From assembly GCA_000695325.1 (NCBI GenBank), contig AVPN01000033.1, positions 9,637 to 73,636 of the forward strand: 64,000 bases of DNA, read 5' to 3'. Below, piece after piece: positions 52,101-63,603 of the stretch. Position numbers and translations under genes: made by a program. A model generated the notes under the pieces. That model was not told where the DNA came from, made no database searches, and saw nothing but the letters and a program-made list of their open reading frames with translations. Origin of the DNA: Pleurobrachia bachei. Its lineage: Eukaryota > Ctenophora > Tentaculata > Cydippida > Pleurobrachiidae. Numbering within the stretch: position 1 is the first letter of the stretch; each line of letters opens with the position of its first letter.

Positions 52101-55100
52101 TCTCCGTCCTGATTGCCGCCTTCTCTCCCTCTTCCCTTTCTCTCCTTGCTTGGGGTGTCTCAAAGTAAACTGGGGTCTTCTCGTAATCACTTGCACCTAC
52201 CCTGTGTAATCCTGCAGTAGGATAAACTATTGAAATAAAATAAGGTAAACGTACAAATCGTGCTCTCCATCTTTTATATATTGGGTTCGAGTACCGGGGT
52301 CCCCCAAGCCCCAAATACTAGAAAGATCAAGGGGCACCTAGTACTAGTAACTGTATTATATGGTATGGTATCTGTAGTTGTACTGCGTACCTGTGTCAGG
52401 GAGATCAAGTCCAACACGTGTAATAACAGGATCAGGTCTCAGCGGGGAATCATGTGTTAGTTCGGAGGTGGGGGTCAGATAACTAAACTGCCATTCCATC
52501 TTTATAGTGATAACTCCAACTCTCTCTCCTGTCCCCTCTCCAAGGATCTCGTAGGTTCCCTGAAACCATTGGTGGTAATGATTAAGTGGATTTGCATACG
52601 TGGTGACCAGGGGAAAAACAAAAAATTTGATAACTTTTGTGACTAAACCAAGCTGCCGAAAGGAGTTTTCTCTAACTCATCTGGCTTACTAACAACAGAA
52701 ACAGACTCTAAACAGTATTGCTACACTATCATTGCTCACCCCGACATTTCCTCCCCGTGCTAGTTGTATGAGAGGTACATCTGCAGCTCCCAGGTACTCT
52801 CCCTCCCCAGAATCATCAAACAGGTGTACCTGACATACTGCTTGAGACAGGTACCTGTAGAGAGTGGTGAAACGGGGTTAGGGACAAGATACCGGGATAT
52901 GTTAGGAATGTTAGGATGTTGGGAAAGGCAATAGGAGACTAGGGAGAGAGACTAGAGAGGGAGACTAAGGAGTGAGGAAAAAATATTGATGTATCGTGGA
53001 TTGGTTACATCTTTAAAACTCCATAATAATCACCTGTGCAGTGCGTGGTCGGTGGTAAGTGGGTAAGTGTAGGAGTCGTTGAACTGTGGACTATTCGAAC
53101 TCTCAACTGTCCCCGTGGCTCTATCCTCAAAATTGAAAAATTTGTAAACCAGGTACCTGGAGAAGGATCAATTGGTTAAATAGAAACTTACCAAACCTTC
53201 AACATTGTTAAAAAGAAACAGGCCAGGCATGCTTCTCACCAGACCTTAAACATCTTTCTGTCATTGGTGTTGTTTTATTCAAACCCGAGAACGAATATAT
53301 ACATATACAAATCCATTGAACAAATAAATTAAACAGCTGGCCCTTACGGTGATGGTTGTTTATTATGGTTCTTCCCCTTCACACCAGTGCAATTCAAAAC
53401 TGTAACCTTTAATTCGTTATACCCATCTGGCCGTACCTCCTCCCTCTCTCCTAGGGTGTGGAGATTAATTGGCATATATGCCAAATACTGTCATAGTACT
53501 GACCTGGCAGGTCCAATATTGACCAATGACCATCTCGCAATTTTCATAACCAATAAATGATACTCGCCGAAAAGAGTAGTAACTGTCAGGCCAATGCTCT
53601 GAGTAGTTACGACCAGCTAGAACTATTACCTGTTCCAGTATTGCTCGTAGCAGTGTTGTTGCTGGTGAGATATGTGCCAGCTTTGCATCGTTCCTTGAAC
53701 AGTCGTAGCGAACTGGCAACGGGGAATTTGAACCAGAGATAGTATTCCAAATTAGCAAACACAACGCCATTATTCTCTCCCTGGGTACCTGCACAATATT
53801 TGTTGAGTAACACAATATAGTTTCGTTAATAGAGCCCTGGGGGCAGTTTTACTTGAAGCAGTCATGAAACGGAAAGGGGCAGACAAATCGTTGAACGATG
53901 TGATTTGATTGGACGCGCGCGAGGCATTTTGTTGCACTAACTGCTGAAACATTACACTTTTTGTAATTGTCATTGCGCGGCGCGCTTCTACATTTTACAG
54001 TTACTGTTTTGTGTCAGGTGTGCCAATTTGTTGTTTTGGCAACAGCTCGGGTGAAGAGACACCCTCTCTCTCCCCTCCAGTTAGGCTAGTTATTATACAC
54101 TCATTACTACACCGATGAATGTAGGTGTGTGATGTGACTTACCGAGTATTTGTAGAGATCCGTGGATGCGAGAGTTGGAGGTCTGGCTGAGGAGGTCTTT
54201 AAATTTCAACTGACACGCACCAACACATCTAGAAGAAGTTATGAAATGATATGAAACTGGTCCCTGTATCATGAGATAATGAACTAATCATGTGGCATAT
54301 TCATCAGATGATTCTGTTTTACATTTTGTTCCAAAACTCGTTTGAGCAAGTACTAATTTTCAGTTGTTCATACCGGAAATCTGTGCCGCTGCAGGCATAT
54401 AGTAGAACACCAGCACTGCCATTTTGTAAACACCGCAAGAGGAAATCGTCAACAGTAACAACATATTGACTTGTTGTATTGAAATCCGGCTCCAAACCTT
54501 GCACAACTAATATTGAAGGAGTATACTTAAAACTCATTTTGTTATCAACGATAATTCATTTTAAAAAGGATAAATGCTCTATGATAGGTATTTGAGATAA
54601 TATATCTACCTTTACTGATAGCAGGTTCAAAGTGGTGGAAGTTTAGCACCAGGAAGAGTTTGCCTCCACTGGATATAAGAGGAGTATCGGTGGTGTACAT
54701 CTTACCAAGGTGCACCTCCAAAATATTCTGTGGAAATGAGGAGATCTCGTTAGAATTTACCCTGCTATGCCACGAATTACACCTGATATTATACATACAA
54801 TATGCACCCTCTCAAAAGACCCTCCCAACCCTAGTACAATCGGACCCCGATTTAGTGACCCCCGATTTAGTGGACACCCCGATTTAGTGACAGGATAAAT
54901 TTCCCCCGATATAGGAAATTAACTTTAGTGACAGGATAAATTTCCCCCGATATGGGAAATTAACGGTATTTGACTCCGATTTGGTGGCCACCCCGATTTA
55001 GTGACCAAAACCCGTTCCCCCGGGGATGTCACTTAATCGGGGTCCGACTGTATTGGTCTGCTCTTTATGTAAAAACTAAAAGGGTTAGAGCATAACGGGA

Positions 55101-58100
55101 CCTGATCCGTCCCGAAGAAAACAGAAGAAAAAAACAGAAAAAGGGAAAAAATAGTTGTACCTGTCCACGTTCCAGACTGATGGCATAATCAGCGGGATTA
55201 TCAGCACCAGAAGGAGGTTCAACCTTAACCTGTCTCGTCCCATACGCTATATCCCTCAACTGGAGCTCCAACCTGTTTACAGTGTGGTTCCGAACGTCTA
55301 ACAACTTGGCTGACTCTTCCTCTCGTCTAAGGAATTCTCTTCGAGCCCGCTCATACTTTGATGTAACTGATGCGACCTGTGTGGGGAAGAGAATAGTGAA
55401 GGACTGAGAGTTGCTAATTATTTGCCAAGTTATGACTACAGCTCACGCGCCCCGTTAGAACATAACAACTAATTATATATGTGTGACAGTTTGCAAGGAG
55501 CTATCGATGTAGCTGGTATGCGATGTTAAACAGCTCTCCATCCACTAGATGTTCGTTCCTAGATCAGAAGAAAAGCCTTCAAGGGAAATGAGTGTTGCCG
55601 ATAATATGGGACCTTGCTATAATAGTTACAAGGAACCGACCGACACAAGTAAACAACCAATCAGAATTGCAATAGATCCAGTGCACTGACCAATAGTCGG
55701 TTAGTCCCTGGTCATAATATCTCACCTCGTCCTGGTACTCCTGTTTCAGTTTATACTGTATCTCCAACAGAGAGTTCACTTTCTCCAGCTCTAACACCAG
55801 AGCCGCATGTTCAATCACGTCTAGAGAGTCGAGAGAGAGGCGGAGACTGTGCCTGTACTATAGGTAAACCCCTGACATCACATTATCCACCATAATAGGA
55901 GAGTTGTTATGATCCATCTCAACTTTATTATCGTCACTTTCAACCCTCTCCAAAGCTCTAGATCTCTCAGCGATTCGTCTCCTTTCCTCGGCTTCCAATT
56001 GCTCCTGAGCCCTTTCCAGTGCTATAGTTAGTTCCTTGTTTTGGAGATCTAGTTTAGCGACATTGTGCTGTAGGTCCGTGGCTCTGTCACGTTCTGATAT
56101 AAACTTATCAAATAGCTCGTCTCTGTCTCCTGTGTCGTCCTGGTGATATGGGTTGCTGTTAGTTTATGTAGGGCGGGAGAATAGCCAAAATATCAAACAT
56201 GTTGCTATGGCAACACCAGGATAGAGTTTTTATTTATACAGCATAAGAAGATCAGAATCTACGAAATTATAGGTAAGCCGTATCAACCCCCCTTTTTACC
56301 CCCCCCCCTTTTTACCGCCTGATGTTACCCCTGATATACAGAAGAGGATAGGAGGCTAGGCACTTACCGTGGATCCCTGTGATGCTTTACTCCTCTCTAG
56401 CCTGTGTTCTAGTTGCTTTACCCTGTCCCTCAAGGCCCTTTCATTCTCCTTGTACTTTCTCTCCTTCTCGGCGCTGAACACATCCTCAATCAACCTACTG
56501 TTCTCCTACAACAAAATTGAAGAGGTTGTTAGGGGCGAGTTGGTTGATACTGCTGCACGTGTTCCTGGGCAAAGGGGAGTGTGAATTTCTAGTTCTCCTA
56601 CAAACAGGGATGTTACTAATTATTATTAGTCATGGGAGCACTGGTTCAGGTGTGGAAGAAAATTTAAAATAATAGAATAAGACCGATCACTGTCACGTGC
56701 GTTGCGAGATTAGTGATTCAGAGTACATTGATAGCGCGGGTAACCAGGCCGGGGAAAGGGAACACTATGGTTCCAACCCTTCATCTCGACGCAAGTAGAG
56801 ACGGCCTCCAAGAAGAAGAAGAAGATAGTGCAGCTATTATACCTGTTTCAAAATCTCCCTCTCTCGTTCCACCTCATCTAGTGCTATGCTCAGTTCGTGT
56901 GCTTGCTGTCCCTCTAACAGAGAATCATCCGCCTTGGCTCGGGCCCTCCTCAGCTCCGATTCGAGCCGTTCAACCTGTTAAACAGTAGATAGTTAGGGAA
57001 TCAGTGTCAGAAGAGTTTAACAATAAACTGCTACTGAGGTAGACACACCGCCGACCAGGATAGGGTTCACGGGAGAAAAGACGACAAACGTTTTACCATT
57101 ACGGCTTCATCAGGAATAGGACTCAATAAATAGTTTTACGTTGTAGTTGATGAAAGTTTGAAACAGACAGATTGAAACAGATAGTTAGACAAGTTGGATG
57201 GTTATTATCAAGTAATTAATTAATTATCAATTAAGTAGTACATAGCATGGCCGTGATTGAGGAATTTTTGGCGGATACCTGATTGCGAAGTTGGGTTACT
57301 TCTGAGAGGGCGTTTTCTTTCTCTCGTTGTAACGCCGCTAGCTCTGAACGGGATCTCATGGCAGTGTTGTCACCCGCTCCCAAACGATCTTCGTAGTCTT
57401 TTATTTTCCTGTGGGGTTGCAAGGAATTTGTTAACACTAAAAAATGTGCACCATTACAATGATGGCTCTATTTTGCTCTGCCGAACCTTCAGTCAGAAAT
57501 TATTGTACCGATGAAACATTCCAGAATTCGTTTGTACCTTTGTAGTTTGATAATATCAATATCCTCAGATATTCTTGTTACTTTCGTAACCCTCGCTCCG
57601 CGAGCCGGCGTAGCCGGCGAGCGGGAGCAGAGGTTTCATAAAAACAGGGTCGCGCAATCTGACAAAGATATTCCTACCTTTGTAGTTTGATAATATCAAT
57701 ATCCTCTGATATCCCAACTCTCTGTTGCTCAACTAACTTCTCCCTTAGTTCCAACAACTTGTTCTCATACGTCAGCTCCATCTCCTGGTGTCGTGCCAGA
57801 ACGTCCTCCTTCTCTCCTTCCTTTACCTGTAATTAGCAGTCACTTTAGACAAGGAAAATAAATTAAACGTATCATTGGTATAGCAGCTTTAAAATACTCT
57901 GGGGTATTTTTCATAAGCGGGGTGACTTGTTAATTAGGTTACCTGTAATTACAATTATGTAGTACTAGTACCTTCAACTAACCTGTAAATGTAACCACCC
58001 TAATATCTTCAACTAACGTCATGTATTTCTAGCAAACATAATACCTTCAACTAACCTGTATTTCTAGCCTCAGCTGATCAACTATCTCATCCAATTGTTC

Positions 58101-59196
58101 GATCTCCTGCCGGGCATTATGTAACATGGTTTGTTGTGCGAAACCACCACCTCCTCCTCCAGGACTACCCCCTGTCCCGGGGAATTGTCTCTGACGAGGT
58201 TTTTTCCTTCCGGGGGTCGCTATTCCACCTGGGGAGAATTCTGTAGACACTTTTATGTGACTTGACAGAGATCTAATATATAATTTCAGAGCTTTTAGAT
58301 AGTTGCAGTACCGCGTGGGCCAATAAAAAGATGATTCAATTTTTATCCTGCATTCTGAATATCTAGAAACCTTTTAACTCGACATCTTTCCCATCTACAA
58401 CTGCAATCTACCTATCACTGCACAAATAAGGTCAAATTACCTGGTTTGTACGGCATTCCCGTATCAACCCTGGGCTCAACAAATCCATACCCAGGTCCTT
58501 TTATCGGGCTGGGTCTGGCCTGGGCTGGAGAGGGAGGTAGGTTTCTAGCCAGGAGAAGTTTCTGCCTGAGGGTAGCTAATTCCTGTTCCTGTTTTGATAT
58601 ATGCATCTTTAACTCTTCAATGGCGTCGCTATCGTGCGTGTACTTTGTCGGTTTACCAGCTGCAGAGTGGAGTGTCTAACTGGAAATTATCATGCTAGGC
58701 AAAATGACTGATAATTGTGTCAGACACACAGCTGTCCTCGCGGCTTTATTGTTAGACAAACAATTACCTCAGCAAAAGGCTGTCCCTAGAAACTTCTACT
58801 AGTGTACCCTCACAGAGCGTGAGGTGTGAGCTACACAAAACTTACCCTGTATCTTTTTCATATCTGATTTTAATCTCAATATCTTTGTTGCTAGTCTCTT
58901 CATCTTTTCATCCTGGGCTGCACGCTGCTTCTTTAGCTCAGTGTTCTCAGTCATAAACAGGTGAACCTATTGGGAAAATTATGAAAACAGGGTGGAACGA
59001 TAGGACTGCTTGTACCATTACTTTTGAGGAATACCGTCTACCGAAGTAAAGAAACAAAAATATCAAGCAAAGGGACCAATTCTGCTAGTCTGTTACCATA
59101 TTTGTCTTGGTTTATTAGACAATAGCTATCGAATCAATTATTTCCTGTACTCACCCTATCCTCCATATCCTGTCGGTTTAGCCTCGTTATATCCAT
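49124..59196 (-). CDS. RPGRIP1L: RPGRIP1-like ciliary transition-zone protein
   Basis: Many exons on the minus strand. The start MDITRLNRQDMEDR (59196-59155) leads into VHLFMTENTELKK..KMKRLATKILRL, matching the family N-terminus. Coiled-coil exons follow (58.6-55.6 kb, for example IDIIKLQR and VLELEKVNSLLEIQY). Then comes LELQLRDIAYGTRQVK..ISLERGQ, a family hallmark, followed by the first C2 domain (ILEVHLGKMYTT, VQGLEPDFNTTSQYVVTVDDF). The second C2 domain includes EYYLWFKFPVASSLRLFKER, SSNSPQFND, HLFDDSGEGEYLG and KMEWQFSYL. A low-complexity acidic region (52.3-50.4 kb) precedes the C-terminal RPGR-interaction C2 domain (VEYSLLSIDPET; exon 49339-49124, IVFTVISDPGDD..). The product is expected at the ciliary transition zone with RPGR and NPHP proteins. 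Not every exon was delimited. Confidence 0.9.
50643..51049. mobile_element. hAT-type element rich in CCGGTCCGG, in an RPGRIP1L splice acceptor tract
   Basis: Terminal inverted repeats CAGTAAACGACCGGACA are flanked by the perfect 8-bp direct repeat GATAGGGG (50635-50642 and 51050-51057). Both ends are filled with CCGGTCCGGTTCCGG repeats. It is 407 bp long and non-coding. On the transcript strand it ends 17 nt before the RPGRIP1L exon that starts at 50625. Confidence 0.9.
54837..55050. mobile_element. Tc1/mariner-type MITE, CAGTCGGACCCCGATTTAG family, copy 2
   Basis: It has the same ends as 34546-34716, TA on both sides, and an internal duplication of TTTAGTGACAGGATAAATTT. It lies in an RPGRIP1L intron. 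Confidence 0.8.
55631..55710 (-). mobile_element. hAT-type MITE, family A, copy 6 (truncated)
   Basis: AGGAACCGACCGACACAAGTAAAC at one end and CGGTTAGTCCCTG at the other; the central block with GTCACGTGAC is lost. It lies in an RPGRIP1L intron. Confidence 0.6.
57536..57722 (-). repeat. Partial exon duplication flanking a GC-rich hairpin in RPGRIP1L
   Basis: TTTGTAGTTTGATAATATCA followed by ATATCCTC occurs at about 57541 and 57678. Each copy is the 3' end of a coiled-coil exon (IDIIKLQR) with its own donor (AAAG|GTAC or AAAG|GTAG). Between them is a GC-rich fold (GAGCCGGCGTAGCCGGCGAGC, about 57601-57625). Confidence 0.7.
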
Positions 59197-59676
59197 TATA
59201 TTTGGTATTGTGTCACAGTTACCAGGGAACCTCCCCGATCATTCACAGTGCAGCTAAATTAATAAGGAGTTAATTAATCACTAGAATTTTAAACAAATAA
59301 CCAATGATTGACAGCAGCCCAAAAACTAATAATTAAATGCAAAATATACAACAATCAACAGCACGCTAAACAAAAAATCATAAACAAAATAAAGAGATAT
59401 TTGTCAAACTTGTAAAACACTGTCTATCATGCAAGATTCTCTACGCTCTGTCAGGAATGCATTCACAAGCATGCAACACAGAGAGAGTTTCAGTTAAAGT
59501 TTCGTTGTCTCGACCGAGTGAAACTCAAGTTGTTTTATGTGTTAAACACTCCGAGGCTGGGACGACCAGCCAACAAGTTCAGTAGTAGTTCCTCAATTAT
59601 CCTTCACAGCCTACTTGGCCTTGTATTGGTACCAAATAAACATGCTATTGTACAATTATTCGATAACCCCCTCAAA

Positions 59677-59764
59677 CAGGAACCGACCAAATCAGGAAAT
59701 AATGGTCCCTGATTAGCTGATAACTAGTCACGTGACCTAAATAACGAGTTCTGATTGGTTCCTG
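59677..59764 (+). mobile_element. hAT-type MITE, family A, copy 7, at a stop codon
   Basis: CAGGAACCGACCAAATCAGG to GATTGGTTCCTG is 88 bp long. A perfect 8-bp duplication CCCTCAAA (59669-59676 and 59765-59772) flanks it. The right duplication contains the stop codon of the neighbouring five-pass membrane protein gene. Confidence 0.9.
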
Positions 59765-59767
59765 CCC

Positions 59768-60937
59768 TCAAATGTGCCATAGACACCCACAGCACTGTAC
59801 AACTGGCCAGAAGACACCCTGCCTTGTTGTGTTATTGTATAGCGAGTCCTTTCTATAGAGAGAGTTCCACAGCCAGAATGGTGCCATTACAATGTAGAAC
59901 ACAAGACAGAGCGTACCTGTTTCATAGGGATGGAACAGATGGTAAAACCCTGGGAATTCTTGGATGATTTGTGAATAACATGCCTGCTTCATGATTAGAT
60001 TGTTTGAATATTTTAGATAATTATTTCTGGCAATAGATGTTATATTAATTACCTACGACTGCGAGGAAAAAGAAGTAATACCAGAGTGTCGGGACTGTAG
60101 TGTGACAATTACTGAACCTATCATCACCAAAACTCTTGCTCATCAGCACGAACTGGTACAGGGCTGCAACACCTGAACATGAAAACAAGAAACATTTTCT
60201 AACAATTTTTCGCTGTTCACAGCTATTATTGTGTTTGAATTGTTCACACACATGGTATCAGGCGAGCCATCATTTGGTTACGAAGTAACCCCTTGCCAGC
60301 TCATGCGAAGGTCGCCCGACCTATATAGAAGGGTTATTTCGTAACCAAACTCATCATCATGTGACCTTGCCTAACTAGACTGTGTTTCGGGTGTAAAGGG
60401 AGGGTTAGAACATAACAAATGTAACCTACCTCCAAAGGCGTGGAAGGTGAATTTAATAAGAGTAGGAATGGGCTCCATTATAAGGAACGTGATGGTAAAA
60501 CATGTCATGGCCACACTCAGGACTAACAGGGCGAACAGCATGTTCAGCAAACCCTTAGGACACGATCTCTCACTTTTAGGATCTGAAACATAACGCAGTT
60601 TTAGAAAATATAGGTCTGAAAGCTAGTAGGTATCGAAGACACCTCACACTCGTGGCCTTGGTTCTGTGCGTTTTTTACACTGGCAAGGGAGGGGTTACCG
60701 AAGTATCTGGCCGGTTCGAGAATTATATCAGTAAGCGATCTGAATATAAATATGGTTTGTTTAGCACGGGGATGATTAAAAAAACACGGTTTGTATTATA
60801 CCTGCCAAGATTATAATCTGGGGTAGTATCATTGCCAGGGCCCCAGCTATAAGGAGGTACCTTATCGCCCGTCGGTTGTGGAACGGGAAATACCTGACCA
60901 AGACATAGCAAAAGTGGGGGTACATGTATAACCACAT
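59768..60937 (-). CDS. Small protein with about five membrane segments (206 aa)
   Basis: Four exons with agreeing phases: 60937-60802, 60582-60430, 60172-60057 and 59983-59768 (TGA), 621 nt in all. Hydrophobic segments: RYLLIAGALAMILPQIIILA, LLNMLFALLVLSVAMTCFTI, TLIKFTFHAFGGVAALYQFV, LWYYFFFLAV and TGTLCLVFYIVMAPFWLW. There is no cleavable signal peptide; the N-terminus is short and the C-terminus cysteine-containing (VVQCCGCLWHI). I do not recognise the family. It is a head-to-tail neighbour of RPGRIP1L, whose ATG lies 570 bp downstream, on the same strand. A link with cilia is only a guess from position. Confidence 0.75.
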
Positions 60938-61189
60938 TCTTAACCTATTATATCGGGGGAGTGGAGAGGTCAGTGGTGGTCTTTGAGAGCAGAGCTAGGC
61001 AATCGTTGAGATGGAGTAAAAAGACGAACATCTATCAGTAAGTTGTATAAATGATCTTTAGCGTGCAGTATATAAATCTTGATGTCATTACAAAATGCTC
61101 CCTACAAAATCAACATATAAAAGTATCCTGAAAATAATGTCCTACTACCCTGCTGTCTCGTCTAGCGGTAACTCTGACTCGCGGACTGA

Positions 61190-62062
61190 TCAGCATGTTG
61201 ATAGATTTGGGCGACATAACCAATGTCGGCTCACAGTATTGTCTTCCACTGCCATTTTAACCTCGTGGAGCTGACAGATAGCATGCTCCAATAATTCCAT
61301 GACCTTTTTAGTTTCGGGAGTATCGGCAGTTTTGGGACGGTCACCACTTGATAGTGGGGTTGAGCCCGAGTTTCTCAAGGGAGTAGTTGGTTTCTTTCTC
61401 TTCTTCTTTCCTTGTTGTCCCAATAAACTATAACCATCAGGAAGAGAGACTGAACTATCGAAGTTCTTTGGGCGATAGCAACACTTGGGGCTCTTTTCTC
61501 GTCGCTCCTTTTCAATACACGATTCACACAAATCTATCGAGGAATCATCTGCAGCTAAAACTTGATCGACCCACTGAGGAGTTTTCGTAGGATTGCAGTT
61601 ACACTCATGTCCCTCACTCTGTTGAAACTGCTCAGTTATGTTGGGATGTGAATCATACGAAGCACAGTCGCACAATGTTTCCCCAGTTTGCGGATCAGTC
61701 ATCAGTAACTTTATTGTATCATTACTCCCTTCTGAGTCAGAGTTTCGAGGTTTGTCGACATTTGGAAATCGTCGCATTATCTTTTCATCGATTTCGTTTA
61801 GCCACCGTTGAACTGACGTCTCGCTGTGATCCTCGGGGACAGATGTGCGGCTTTTGCGGGGTAGATGCGTGCGAAACTTGACTGGGGTTAAATTCGGTGG
61901 CATTGTTAGCACATCGTGCAACCAGGTCTTCGGATACGGTGAACGAAAAAGATGGTCATAGCTGTTCGTTCGACACGGTGATGAAAATGGCAAATTTTCA
62001 AGAGTCCTCTTTACTCGATGCTCTAAGATGTAAGCGTTCAGTTTTGCTGTAGGACTTTCCAT
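61190..62062 (-). CDS. Unrecognised soluble protein (290 aa)
   Basis: A single coding exon begins MESPTAKLNAYILEHRVK two bases after a good acceptor (TTCTTCTTAG|GC), so a 5' leader exon is likely. The product is hydrophilic with no signal peptide or membrane segment. It has a cysteine-rich middle (GETLCDCASYD, HECNCNPTK, DLCESCIEKE, SPKCCYRPK) that could bind metal, a basic KKKRKKP stretch that could be a nuclear signal, and a helical tail (VMELLEHAICQLHEVKMAV). The family is unknown. Because GTGAGC follows the AAT ACT codons near the end, a spliced alternative C-terminus is possible. Confidence 0.65.
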   Translation of the reverse strand: MESPTAKLNAYILEHRVKRTLENLPFSSPCRTNSYDHLFRSPYPKTWLHDVLTMPPNLTPVKFRTHLPRKSRTSVPEDHSETSVQRWLNEIDEKIMRRFPNVDKPRNSDSEGSNDTIKLLMTDPQTGETLCDCASYDSHPNITEQFQQSEGHECNCNPTKTPQWVDQVLAADDSSIDLCESCIEKERREKSPKCCYRPKNFDSSVSLPDGYSLLGQQGKKKRKKPTTPLRNSGSTPLSSGDRPKTADTPETKKVMELLEHAICQLHEVKMAVEDNTVSRHWLCRPNLSTC

Positions 62063-63603
62063 GCCTAAGAAGAAATTCAATGAACTATGTAGATTAAGCA
62101 GGAATAAAATCTCAGGAGATCAAAAATAAAAATTTAAAAAGCAAAAAAGAAAATTTGCTGAACTTGTCGCAAACTTTTTCAGTAATTTTGTTTAAGCCGC
62201 GCTTAAATGCATCGTTTTCTTACAATTTCTCGCGCGCGCATGCTTGATGTGCGTGTTATTTTATCAAATTCGTGGCATTTTATTCTTATCTTAAAATTCA
62301 TTTTCTGCCTTTTTTTTTCTGAAACTGTGACTAAAAAGTTGAAAAGCGCTGCCTTATCCCAAATATTATATTATTATTTGGGCTAGCAGCGTTTGCCAAA
62401 CTAAAAAGTAGAAATCGCAGGTTTACCTGCGGTACACATGTCACAGCCCCACCATCAAGGCATTCATCTTGTTTGTTTATAAACCGAGTTTCTCAAGGGA
62501 GTAGTTGGTTTCTTTCTCTTCTTCTTTCCTTGTTGTCCCAATAAACTATAACCATCAGGAAGAGAGACTGAACTATCGAAGTTCTTTGGGCGATAGCAAC
62601 ACTTGGGGCTCTTTTCTCGTCGCTCCTTTTCAATACACGATTCACACAAATCTATCGAGGAATCATCTGCAGCTAAAACTTGATCGACCCACTGAGGAGT
62701 TTTCGTAGGATTGCAGTTACACTCATGTCCCTCACTCTGTTGAAACTGCTCAGTTATGTTGGGATGTGAATCATACGAAGCACAGTCGCACAATGTTTCC
62801 CCAGTTTGCGGATCAGTCATCAGTAACTTTATTGTATCATTACTCCCTTCTGAGTCAGAGAAAGCTCCAAACAGCTGTAAACCTTTAGCAGCGTAATAGA
62901 AAAGTAGCTATTCGTTTAGCCACCGTTGAACTGACGTCTCGCTGTGATCCTCGGGGACAGAAGTGCGGCTTTTGCGGGGTAGAGGCGTGCGAAACTTGAC
63001 TGGGGTTAAATTCGGTGGCATTGTCAGCACATCATGTAACCAGGTCTTCGGATACGGTGAACGAAAAAGATGGTCATAGCTGTTCGTTCGACACGGTGAT
63101 GAAAATGGCAAATTTTCAAGAGTCCTCTTTACTCGATGCTCTAAGATGTAAGCGTTCAGTTTTGCTGTAGGACTTTCCATGCCTAAGAAGAAATTCAATG
63201 AACTATGTAGATTAAGCAGGAATAAAATCTCAGGAGATCAAAAATAAAAATTTAAAAAGCAAAAAAGAAAATTTGCTGAACTTGTCGCAAACTTTTTCAG
63301 TAATTTTGTTTAAGCCGCGCTTAAATGCATCGTTTTCTTACAATTTCTCGCGCGCGCATGCTTGATGTGCGTGTTATTTTATCAAATTCGTGGCATTTTA
63401 TTCTTATCTTAAAATTCATTTTCTGCCTTTTTTTTTCTGAAACTGTGACTAAAAAGTTGAAAAGCGCTGCCTTATCCCAAATATTATATTATTATTTGGG
63501 CTAGCAGCGTTTGCCAAACTAAAAAGTAGAAATCGCAGGTTTACCTGCGGTACACATGTCACAGCCCCACCATCAAGGCATTCATCTTGTTTGTTTATAA
63601 ACC
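61366..63603 (-). repeat. 1118-bp tandem duplication of the unrecognised gene and its promoter
   Basis: CCGAGTTTCTCAAGGGAG at 61366 recurs at 62484, and the copies are nearly identical through upstream sequence to 63603. Both contain a fold GCGCTGCCTTATCCCAAATA / TTTGGGCTAGCAGCGTT (62347-62395 and 63464-63512). Confidence 0.9.
62464..63180 (-). pseudogene. Broken upstream copy of the unrecognised 290-aa gene
   Basis: The start (MESPTAKL.., about 63180) and residues up to SVQRWLNE are kept. A stretch of about 60 bp is then replaced by unrelated sequence containing stops (about 62861-62911). The central part resumes (MTDPQTGETLCDC..) and ends at the duplication join after PLRNS. It lacks the C-terminal third. 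It keeps the promoter region and could still be transcribed. Confidence 0.85.

Noticed and set aside
59768-62062. Joining the 290-aa protein and the five-pass membrane protein into one gene
   Set aside because: The membrane protein has its own in-frame ATG at 60937 and phases between the two do not fit, so they are treated as separate genes.
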